Origin: JBFWUW01 sp050247075
GTDB taxonomy: Bacteria > Planctomycetota > Planctomycetia > Pirellulales > JBFWUW01
Direction of reading: 5' to 3'
Length of the DNA stretch: 20,817 nt
NCBI GenBank assembly: GCA_050247075.1
Contig: JBFWUW010000097.1
Span: 1-20,817, forward strand
Shown here one piece after another: positions 7,541 to 13,746 of the stretch (positions are counted from its first letter, which is position 1; each line of letters opens with the position of its first letter). The position numbers and the translations under genes were made by a program. The notes beneath the pieces are model-generated. The model saw only the letters and a list, made by a program, of their open reading frames with translations. It did no database searches and was not told the origin of the DNA.

Positions 7541-8050
7541 ATGGACGATCCAATTCCTCCCCGCCGCCGGGCACTTCGCGCCGGACGCCAAAGCGAACCG
7601 TTTGGCCGCTACGCCATCACGAAATGTCTCGAAGACCGCCGGCCGATCCTCGCGGCACCGAGGCCCGCCGAGATCATTTTAGGGAGCTACCAGCACCTCC
7701 GCGAAACAGGCCAGATCAAATTGTTGGGTTATTGCATCATGCCCGACCACTATCATGCACTCTTCGTACTCTTGCCCGGTAAATCGTTGTCCAATCTGGT
7801 AAAAAGCGTTGGCACGTTCACGGGCCTGCGTCTCAATCGGCTGTTCGGCATGTCGGGCCAGTTCTGGGAAGAAGGTTTTCACGACCATAAGTGCCGCGAT
7901 GAAGATGACGTGATCGACCGCCTGACGTACATTGAGCGAAATCCCGTGACGGCAGGGTTAGCCATCCATCCGGAGGAATGGCTGTATTCGTCGGCCCATC
8001 CCAGCCGTGCGGCAACGTTGGACCGGGATTGGTACCGCGATTGGAGTTAA
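7541..8050 (+). CDS. REP-associated tyrosine transposase (RAYT, Y1/HUH)
   Basis: Single-strand DNA transposase or endonuclease of the IS200-like Y1 superfamily, 169 residues. The HUH metal-binding motif is MPDHYHALF (His70 and His72). The catalytic tyrosine is Tyr130 in TYIERNPVTAGL, the conserved 'YI..NPV.AGL' block of RAYTs. FWEEGFHDHKCRDEDD (108-123) and the C-terminal EEWLYSSA also match the family pattern. All catalytic residues are present, so the gene looks intact. RAYTs are thought to nick and spread REP palindromes; four such palindromes surround this gene. No promoter is seen; it may be read from the pfp-HAD transcript. The HUH/Y1 call is direct; activity on these repeats is inference. 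Confidence 0.93.
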   Translation: MDDPIPPRRRALRAGRQSEPFGRYAITKCLEDRRPILAAPRPAEIILGSYQHLRETGQIKLLGYCIMPDHYHALFVLLPGKSLSNLVKSVGTFTGLRLNRLFGMSGQFWEEGFHDHKCRDEDDVIDRLTYIERNPVTAGLAIHPEEWLYSSAHPSRAATLDRDWYRDWS

Positions 8051-8104
8051 ATGCGTCGGTATGTGGTGATGCCATTGCCGATCGAACGATTGCACGCGGG
8101 TCAA

Positions 8105-8127
8105 TCGGCGATGGAATCGCCTCCTAC
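8105..8127 (-). repeat. REP-like palindrome A, inner right copy, inverted
   Basis: Minus-strand reading: GTAGGA (8127-8122), GGCGAT, TCC, ATCGCC, GA. It is the right arm (8101-8130) of the 30-bp perfect inverted repeat. A TGTTA-GA-TAACA dyad follows at 8134-8145. Confidence 0.9.
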
Positions 8128-8157
8128 AATTATTGTTAGATAACACAAGGCCGTTCC

Positions 8158-8180
8158 TCGGCGATGGAATCGCCTCCTAC
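8158..8180 (-). repeat. REP-like palindrome A, outer right copy, inverted
   Basis: Minus-strand reading: GTAGGA (8180-8175), GGCGAT, TCC, ATCGCC, GA. It ends 22 bases before the gnd start codon, so the hairpin would lie in the gnd leader RNA. Confidence 0.9.
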
Positions 8181-8202
8181 AAATATAGGTAACCCAATTC
8201 AA

Positions 8203-9639
8203 ATGAAACCAACCTGTGACATCGGCCTTGTCGGCTTGGCGGTGATGGGTGAAAACCTCGCTCGCAATATCGAAAGCCGCGGCTATTCCATCGCCGTGAC
8301 GAATCGCACGACTAGCGTCGTCGATGAATTCATGAAGAACCATGGCGCGGGGCACAACTTTGTTGGCTGCCAATCGCTAGAGGAACTGGTCGCCGCGCTG
8401 AAGGCCCCGCGGCGGGTGATGATGATGGTCAAGGCGGGCGCGGCGGTCGATCAACTGATCGAGCAGTTGCTGCCGTTGCTCTCTCCCGGAGATGTAATTA
8501 TCGACGGCGGCAACGAACACTACACTAATACCGAGCGCCGCACCAAATATGTCGAATCGAAGGGCCTGCTGTACATCGGCACGGGTGTTTCCGGCGGCGA
8601 AGAGGGTGCCCTCAAGGGCCCCAGCATGATGCCCGGCGGCAGCCCCGCCGCCTGGCCACTGGTCAAGCCGATCTTTCAGGCTATTGCCGCCAAAGTCGGG
8701 CCCAAGAACGACATTCCCTGTTGCGACTGGGTCGGCCCGCGTGGCGCCGGCCACTACGTGAAGATGGTCCACAACGGCATTGAGTACGGCGACATGCAGT
8801 TGATCTGCGAAGCGTACTTCTTGCTAACCCGCTGCCTGGGGCTGGACAACGACGAGCTGTACGACGTCTTCGCCGAGTGGAACCGCGGCGAATTGGACAG
8901 CTATCTCATCGAAATCACCCGCGATATTTTCAGCGTGAAGGATCCTTCCGGCGGGTATCTGGTCGATAAGATCATGGACAAGGCCGGGGCCAAAGGGACC
9001 GGCAAATGGATGAGCCAGTTGGCTCTCGATTTGGGGATGCCTAGCACGCTGGTGACGGAGGCGGTCTTTGCCCGCTGCCTTTCGGCCCTGAAGCCGGCAC
9101 GCGAGCGAGCCAGCAAAGTCCTCACCGGTCCCCAGGAAAAGTACACGGGCGACCGAAAGCAATTTATCGAGCAAGTCCGGCAAGCACTCTATGCCAGCAA
9201 GATTTGCAGCTACGCGCAAGGCTTTGTGCAGTTGCAGGCCGCGGCCAAGGAACACGAATGGCCGTTGAACTTTGGCTCCATCGCCCTGCTGTGGCGCGGC
9301 GGCTGCATCATTCGGGCGCGCTTTCTGGAGCGAATCAAGGAAGCCTTCGATGCCCAGGCCGATCTGGAGAATCTGCTGCTGGCACCCTATTTTGCCGAGG
9401 CCGTTAAGAAAGCCCAGCCTGCCTGGCGGCATGTCGTTAGCACGGCGATCAACCTGGGCGTGCCCGTTCCGGCGTTCACCACGGCGCTAACCTATTACGA
9501 CGGCTACCGCGAACCGCGGCTGCCCGCGAATTTGCTGCAAGCCCAGCGGGACTACTTTGGGGCACATACCTATGAGCGGCTCGACCAACCCGGCAGCTTT
9601 CATACCGATTGGATCCGCGAGCGCCGCCAGCCGGAGTAG
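8203..9639 (+). CDS. gnd: 6-Phosphogluconate dehydrogenase (decarboxylating)
   Basis: Oxidises 6-phosphogluconate to ribulose 5-phosphate plus CO2, the third step of the oxidative pentose phosphate pathway, reducing NADP. The protein has 478 residues, the long homodimeric type. The N-terminal Rossmann motif is GLVGLAVMGENLA (8-20). VTNRT (32-36) after the second strand, with an Arg, favours NADP. The substrate-binding and catalytic region is SGGEEGALKGPS (130-141) and GAGHYVKMVHNGIEYGDMQL (Lys187 as base, Glu194). The later SYAQGF block is also present. ATG-8203 is chosen because family homology starts there; the earlier ATG at 8164 lies inside a REP repeat. The Shine-Dalgarno is weak. A second in-frame stop (TAA) follows the TAG directly. 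Confidence 0.97.
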   Translation: MKPTCDIGLVGLAVMGENLARNIESRGYSIAVTNRTTSVVDEFMKNHGAGHNFVGCQSLEELVAALKAPRRVMMMVKAGAAVDQLIEQLLPLLSPGDVIIDGGNEHYTNTERRTKYVESKGLLYIGTGVSGGEEGALKGPSMMPGGSPAAWPLVKPIFQAIAAKVGPKNDIPCCDWVGPRGAGHYVKMVHNGIEYGDMQLICEAYFLLTRCLGLDNDELYDVFAEWNRGELDSYLIEITRDIFSVKDPSGGYLVDKIMDKAGAKGTGKWMSQLALDLGMPSTLVTEAVFARCLSALKPARERASKVLTGPQEKYTGDRKQFIEQVRQALYASKICSYAQGFVQLQAAAKEHEWPLNFGSIALLWRGGCIIRARFLERIKEAFDAQADLENLLLAPYFAEAVKKAQPAWRHVVSTAINLGVPVPAFTTALTYYDGYREPRLPANLLQAQRDYFGAHTYERLDQPGSFHTDWIRERRQPE

Positions 9640-9654
9640 TAATTCGGATGGGCT

Positions 9655-9677
9655 GTAGGAGCCGTCTCCGACGGCGA
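9655..9677 (+). repeat. REP-like palindrome, stem variant B
   Basis: GTAGGA head (9655-9660), stem GCCGTC, loop TCC, stem GACGGC (9670-9675), trailing GA. Head, loop and tail are identical to the RAYT-flanking copies, but the stem is a different paired sequence. It lies between gnd and the sat promoter. Confidence 0.85.
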
Positions 9678-9714
9678 CAGTGGGCTTCAAATTCTCGTGG
9701 GCCATTTTCAGCCG

Positions 9715-9743
9715 TTGAGCAAGCCGGGCTATTTTCCTATACT
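9715..9743 (+). promoter_or_regulatory. Sigma70-type promoter for sat
   Basis: TTGAGC (9715-9720), a 17-base spacer, then TATACT (9738-9743). This is the best consensus match seen in the window. RNA would start near 9750, giving a leader of about 65 bases. Confidence 0.6.
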
Positions 9744-9800
9744 GTTCGGCTTCCTCAACCAGAACATTTTCACTGATCGCGTTTCTCAAAACGCACGACA

Positions 9801-9807
9801 AAGGAAG
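9801..9807 (+). promoter_or_regulatory. Shine-Dalgarno of sat
   Basis: AAGGAAG, seven bases before ATG-9815; it supports that start. Confidence 0.6.
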
Positions 9808-9814
9808 CCAGGAC

Positions 9815-11074
9815 ATGCCCGACTTGATTGCCCCTCACGGTGGTTTGAAGCAGCCCGTTTGTTGCACGGTGCCAGCCGACGAGATTGAATCGTTCAAGGC
9901 CGCTTGTGCCAAACTGCCCCAGGTGCCCGTTTCCGACGCCGATCTTTCGACCGTCTATCGCTTTGGCGATGGGGCGCTTAGCCCGTTGACCGGCCCGATG
10001 GACTCTGGCACGTACAATCGCGTGCTGGAAGAGGGCTGCATCGTGCAGGGGGGCAAAAAGTACGCCTGGACGATTCCACTGGCGCTGCCCGTCACCGCCG
10101 AACTGGCCGCCACCTTATCGCCGGGCATGCATGTGGCCCTGGTCAACAGCAAGGGCGAAATCGTGGCCCGGCTGGGCATCAGCGATGTCTTCCCCTGGGA
10201 CAAGCCTAAGTACATCCAAAGTGTCTACCAGACGGAACGGACCGACCATCCCGGTGCCGACATGGTTCTGGTGGGCGATGCCGACAAAACGCATCTAATT
10301 GGCGGTTCGATCCGCGTCTTGCCGCAGCCCAAGGATCCCAAGTTTGGCAAGTATGTCTTGTCGCCGCGCGAGGTCCGCAAGCTGCTGGCCCAAAAAGGCT
10401 GGGACCGCGTGGTCGCTTTTCAGACGCGCAATCCGCTGCACCGGGCACACGAATATGCCTTGGTGTACGGGCTAGAGTCGCTGATCCGCGCCGGCCACAA
10501 CGCCGGTGCCTGCCTGAACCCCTTGATCGGCGAGACCAAAGGAGACGACGTAAAGGCCGACGTGCGGATGCATACCTACGAAGCGCTGATCGACACCAAG
10601 GCCCTGGGCGTGGGCGACAGCGACGAATCGCTCTGGAAGCCGCGCGGAGAAACCGTGCCCGACCGCGTTATTTTGCTGGGGCTGGATATCAAGATGTTCT
10701 ACGGCGGACCCAAGGAAGCCGTGATGCATGGCATCTATCGGCAGAACTACGGCTTCACCGATATCGTGATCGGCCGCAAACATGCCGATGCACCGTACAA
10801 AGATGGCACCGCCATCTGGGGCGACTTCGACGCTCAGGAGATTTTTGGCAAGCTGGCCGGCGACCTTCAAATCAAGCCCGTGAAAGTCGGCTTTGCCGCG
10901 TTCTACGCCTCGCTGGGCCGCGTCGATTTGACCGAAAACCACAAGGACGAAAAACCGGTCTCCATCTCCGGCAAAGACGTCCGTGCCGCGTTGGTCGGCG
11001 GGCAGACGGTCGATCCGCGGATCATGCGGGAAAGCACCTCGAAGATCCTGGCCGAAGCCATGAAGGGCAAGTAG
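9815..11074 (+). CDS. sat: Sulfate adenylyltransferase (ATP sulfurylase)
   Basis: Activates sulfate with ATP to adenosine 5'-phosphosulfate and PPi, the first step of sulfate assimilation (or the reverse in sulfur oxidisers). The protein has 419 residues and is the single-polypeptide Sat/Met3 type, not CysDN. The nucleotide-binding signature is QTRNPLHRAHE (203-213; His209 and His212). The second conserved loop is IGRKHAD (about 319-325). There is no fused APS kinase domain and no neighbouring APS kinase or reductase, so its pathway partners must be elsewhere. It has its own promoter and a good ribosome-binding site. The TAG stop (11072-11074) lies in a GTAG that begins a degenerate REP-like pair. 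Confidence 0.96.
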   Translation: MPDLIAPHGGLKQPVCCTVPADEIESFKAACAKLPQVPVSDADLSTVYRFGDGALSPLTGPMDSGTYNRVLEEGCIVQGGKKYAWTIPLALPVTAELAATLSPGMHVALVNSKGEIVARLGISDVFPWDKPKYIQSVYQTERTDHPGADMVLVGDADKTHLIGGSIRVLPQPKDPKFGKYVLSPREVRKLLAQKGWDRVVAFQTRNPLHRAHEYALVYGLESLIRAGHNAGACLNPLIGETKGDDVKADVRMHTYEALIDTKALGVGDSDESLWKPRGETVPDRVILLGLDIKMFYGGPKEAVMHGIYRQNYGFTDIVIGRKHADAPYKDGTAIWGDFDAQEIFGKLAGDLQIKPVKVGFAAFYASLGRVDLTENHKDEKPVSISGKDVRAALVGGQTVDPRIMRESTSKILAEAMKGK

Positions 11075-11105
11075 GCGACTGATCGCCATCGGCGGTGCCT
11101 CCTAC
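11071..11105. repeat. Degenerate convergent REP-like pair
   Basis: The left half starts GTAG and pairs GGCGA with TCGCC (11074-11078, 11083-11087). The right half, read on the minus strand, starts GTAGGA and pairs GGC with GCC. Heads face outward, as in the pairs at 1128/1221 and around the RAYT. It overlaps the sat stop codon. Confidence 0.5.
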
Positions 11106-11394
11106 GGCCGTCCGCGGCTAATGGGTATTGTCAGATAAAATCGGCAACTGTCGTGCTAATGGCGATAGCATTCGCGGCCGGCTGGAGTGAAGGGTGGCTG
11201 GGTCTGACCAACGGGAAGGCCCAGTGGAGTTGTAATCCAACCAGAAAAACCAATGGACGCCGCTCCAGGACAACCCAGTTTGAACATCAAACCGCTGGGC
11301 CATTCGCTTCGCTTCTGGCCCAGCCACCCCTTGCCACGGCCACGTTGGATCGTTGTTTCACTCCCGTCGGACATGTCCCCGGTGGCAACACGGC
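11106..11394. repeat. Gap between sat and uppS with nested inverted repeats
   Basis: No convincing gene. Outer arms are GGGTGGCTGGG (11192-11202) and its exact reverse complement (11319-11329). Inside are GGCCCAGTGG (11218-11227) against CCGCTGGGCC (11292-11301), one mismatch, and GGGCCA/TGGCCC (11297-11321). GGACATGTCC at 11369-11378 is a separate perfect palindrome. The arms allow alternative folds. This may be a mobile or structured repeat, or a two-way transcript end between convergent genes. Short open frames here lack ribosome sites and homology. Confidence 0.45.
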
Positions 11395-12147
11395 CTACAG
11401 CAGATTCAATCCGCCGAAACGGCGGCCACGGATGGAGAAATCGCGGATAGCCTGATGCAGGTCGGCTTCGGTGAATTCTGGCCAGCAGCGCTGCGTGACC
11501 CAGATTTCGGCATAGCTGATTTGCCACAGCAGAAAATTGCTGACCCGCATTTCCCCAGCCGTGCGGATCACCAGGTCGGGGTCGGGCATATCCGCCGTAT
11601 AAAGCTGGCCCGATAGCAACTCCTCAGAGATGTTTTCGGGGGCTACCTTGCCCTCGCGGACTTGCCGGGCCAGGGCCTGCACGGCGTCGACCAGTTCCGC
11701 CCGCGCGCCGTAATTGACGGCCAGACAAAGCCGCATTCGCGAGTTGTTGCGGCTCATGGCGATCGACTTGTCCATCTCGCGCTGGACGGAATCGGGAATC
11801 CCCTCGCGGCGGCCGATGACCGCCAGACGGATTCCCTCGGCCATGATGGTGGAGCGTTCCTCCACCAGGTACTGCTCCAGCAGGGCCATCAGAAAATCCA
11901 ACTCATGCTGGGGCCGCTTCCAGTTTTCGCTGGAAAGGCAGTAGAGCGTCAATTGGCCAATGCCCAGCCGGGCGGCCTCTTCCGTCACGCTGCGCACGCT
12001 GGCCACACCGCGACGGTGCCCTTCTATCCGCGGCAGGCCCTGGCGTTCGGCCCAGCGGCCGTTGCCATCCATGATGATGGCAATGTGCTTGGGCCGCCGT
12101 TCCAGCGGCACTTCCAGCAGGTCGGCGGTGTCGGACAAAGTGGACAT
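11395..12147 (-). CDS. uppS: Isoprenyl transferase (undecaprenyl diphosphate synthase)
   Basis: Adds isopentenyl units in cis to farnesyl diphosphate to build the C55 carrier for cell-wall precursors, releasing PPi at each step. The protein has 250 residues, typical of the family. Motifs include IAIIMDGNGRWAERQGLPR (Asp27 binds Mg and diphosphate), EGHRRG, SSENWKRP and RTAGEMRVSNFLLWQISYAE, ending FGGLNLL. The start at ATG-12147 is preferred; the frame runs 12 codons further but those residues do not fit the family, and no clear ribosome site marks either start. It lies 55 bp after purA on the same strand, so co-transcription is likely. Confidence 0.95.
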   Translation of the reverse strand: MSTLSDTADLLEVPLERRPKHIAIIMDGNGRWAERQGLPRIEGHRRGVASVRSVTEEAARLGIGQLTLYCLSSENWKRPQHELDFLMALLEQYLVEERSTIMAEGIRLAVIGRREGIPDSVQREMDKSIAMSRNNSRMRLCLAVNYGARAELVDAVQALARQVREGKVAPENISEELLSGQLYTADMPDPDLVIRTAGEMRVSNFLLWQISYAEIWVTQRCWPEFTEADLHQAIRDFSIRGRRFGGLNLL

Positions 12148-12202
12148 GGCCAGGCAACCACAAGGGTTTATTGCGCCTCTCATCTACGCGGAGCCAACCG
12201 CG

Positions 12203-13495
12203 TCAGGCGGCGAACATCGTCTGGTCGCGGTCAGGCCCGACCGAGGCGATCTCCACCGGACGTCCCACCAGTTCGCTCAGCCGGGCAAGATATTGCCGGG
12301 CTTCAGCGGGCAGGTCGATCATCTTGCGTATGCCGCAAATATCGGACTTCCATCCGGGCAGCGTTTCGTAAACGGGGACCGCTTGGGCCAGGTCTTCTAC
12401 ATGGCTGGGAAAGACCTCCGCCCGACGGCCGTTGATTTCGTAGGCCGTGCAAATCTTGATCTCGTCCAGCTCGCTCAGCACGTCCAGCAGCATCACGGCC
12501 AGCACGTCGATCCCACTCAGCCGGGCCGTGTAGCGCACGGCCACCGCATCGAACCAGCCGCAACGCCGCGGCCGCCGGGTGACGGTGCCATATTCGTTGC
12601 CGCGGTCGCGCAGATGCTGCCCCAGGTCGTTGTTCTGTTCGGTGGGAAAAGGCCCGCCCCCCACCCGCGTGCCGTAAGCCTTGACCACGCCAATAATCTT
12701 GTTGAGCCACCGCGCCGGTACGCCCGATCCGCTGGCAATGCCCACGCCCGAACTATTGCTGCTGGTCACAAACGGAAACGTGCCGTGGTCCACATCCAAG
12801 AGCGCGCCTTGGGCCCCTTCAAACAGCACCCGCTTGCCAGATTCCAAAGCGTCCAACAGGTAGGCGGTGGTATCGGCTACGTGCGGTTTCAGCCGGTCTC
12901 CCAGGCCGCGGTACTCTTCGCTGATCTTGGCCGGGTCCAACGGCTCAAATTGTCCGTTGACTCCCGGCAGCGAACGCAGCATCTGGTTCTTGTCGCTGAC
13001 AATCTGGGCGATCCGTCCCTCAAAACTGGGCCGGTACAGGTCTCCCAGCCGCACGGCGTGGGTCCGGCCGACCTTGTCGCGGTAACATGGTCCAATGCCG
13101 CGCATGGTGGTGCCGATCGACTCTCCGCCCGCCGAGCGGGTGTTGGTCAGCCGTTCTTCCTCGGTATGCCAGGGAAAAATGACGTGGGCCCGGTCGCTAA
13201 GCATGAGATTGGTGGTAACCTGCACGCCGCGGGCGGCCAAGCCGTCGATTTCTCCCAACAGGCTGGCTGGGTTAAGGACCACGCCGCCCGTCACCACGCA
13301 TTGCACGTTGGGCCGCAAAATGCCGCTGGGAATGAGCGACAATTTGTACGTCTGGCCGCCAGTAACCACGGTGTGGCCAGCGTTGGAACCACCCTGGTAA
13401 CGGACCACCACATCGTGGCGTTCCGTCAGCAGATCGACAATCTTGCCCTTGGCTTCATCGCCCCATTGCAGCCCAATCACACACGTCCCGCTCAC
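12203..13495 (-). CDS. purA: Adenylosuccinate synthetase
   Basis: Joins IMP and aspartate using GTP to form adenylosuccinate, the first committed step to AMP. The protein has 430 residues, full length, from a GTG start. The P-loop-like GTP/IMP site is QWGDEAKGK (10-18), followed by YQGGSNAGHT. Further conserved blocks are GIGPCYRDKVGRTHAVRLGD, EGAQGALLDVDHGTFPFVTS and TVTRRPRRCGWFDAVAVRY. The C-terminal region ends VGPDRDQTM, with the guanine-site pattern seen in the family. It is followed by uppS (55 bp). A weak promoter candidate lies about 60 bases upstream. Confidence 0.97.
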   Translation of the reverse strand: MSGTCVIGLQWGDEAKGKIVDLLTERHDVVVRYQGGSNAGHTVVTGGQTYKLSLIPSGILRPNVQCVVTGGVVLNPASLLGEIDGLAARGVQVTTNLMLSDRAHVIFPWHTEEERLTNTRSAGGESIGTTMRGIGPCYRDKVGRTHAVRLGDLYRPSFEGRIAQIVSDKNQMLRSLPGVNGQFEPLDPAKISEEYRGLGDRLKPHVADTTAYLLDALESGKRVLFEGAQGALLDVDHGTFPFVTSSNSSGVGIASGSGVPARWLNKIIGVVKAYGTRVGGGPFPTEQNNDLGQHLRDRGNEYGTVTRRPRRCGWFDAVAVRYTARLSGIDVLAVMLLDVLSELDEIKICTAYEINGRRAEVFPSHVEDLAQAVPVYETLPGWKSDICGIRKMIDLPAEARQYLARLSELVGRPVEIASVGPDRDQTMFAA

Positions 13496-13556
13496 GGCAA
13501 TTCCGCTCTCGACCCTTCCGGCCGGCTAGAGAATCAACAAAGGCTTACTGGCGTCT

Positions 13557-13585
13557 AGTTTACGCGGATGAATGCATGGCTACAA
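13557..13585 (-). promoter_or_regulatory. Possible promoter for purA-uppS
   Basis: Minus strand: TTGTAG (13585-13580), 17-base spacer, TAAACT (13562-13557). Hexamers are moderate (3 and 4 of 6) but spacing is ideal. Confidence 0.3.
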
Positions 13586-13589
13586 GGTA

Positions 13590-13745
13590 AGGGGGAGTGG
13601 GGGAGTTTTCAGTTTTCAGTGTTCAAATGGATGCGGCTAGCTATAAGCTAATAGCCGTCAGCTACCAGCTATCAGCTTTTTGAGGGAGGCCGAATGCAGT
13701 TGGCCGTTTGCCTTCAGCCTTCAGCCTTTCGCCTTCCGCCTTTCG
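13590..13745. repeat. Cluster of short tandem repeats, mostly period 7
   Basis: This fills most of the 251-bp purA-aas gap. From left: two copies of GGGGGAGT (13590-13605, period 8); TTTTCAG twice plus a decayed third (13606-13626); six units beginning AGCT or AGCC, starting at 13639 and each seven bases (13639-13680); five CCTTYMG units starting at 13711 (13711-13745). The last block abuts the aas stop codon. No gene is present. Confidence 0.7.
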
Positions 13746-13746
13746 C

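Larger units (their letters stand above)
7437..8180 (+). mobile_element. RAYT locus framed by REP-like repeats
   Basis: The Y1 transposase gene (7541-8050) has two REP-like copies in direct orientation upstream (7437, 7508) and two in inverted orientation downstream (ending 8127 and 8180). The inner pair extends to a perfect 30-bp inverted repeat, 7505-7534 against 8101-8130. Known RAYT loci have this layout: a single-copy transposase with palindromes whose 5' side carries GTAG or GGAG. No accessory TnpB-type gene and no target-site duplication are seen. The locus sits between HAD and gnd, all on the plus strand, and interrupts neither. Boundaries are drawn at the outer repeats and are inferred. 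Confidence 0.8.

Noticed and set aside
7541..8050. Ordinary IS200/IS605 insertion sequence
   Set aside because: No tnpB, no typical subterminal hairpins, and the YI..NPV.AGL block plus flanking GTAG palindromes fit the RAYT branch better.
7437..8180. CRISPR-like array from the repeated 23-base units
   Set aside because: Copies are in both orientations, unevenly spaced, palindromic and surround a transposase gene; there are no spacers of constant length and no cas genes.
8164..8202. Earlier ATG start for gnd
   Set aside because: It lies inside a REP repeat and adds 13 residues not matching the family N-terminus.
11118..11527. Short minus-strand open frames between sat and uppS (11118-11327, 11156-11527)
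   Set aside because: They fall in nested inverted repeats, one overlaps uppS, and neither shows a domain or ribosome site.
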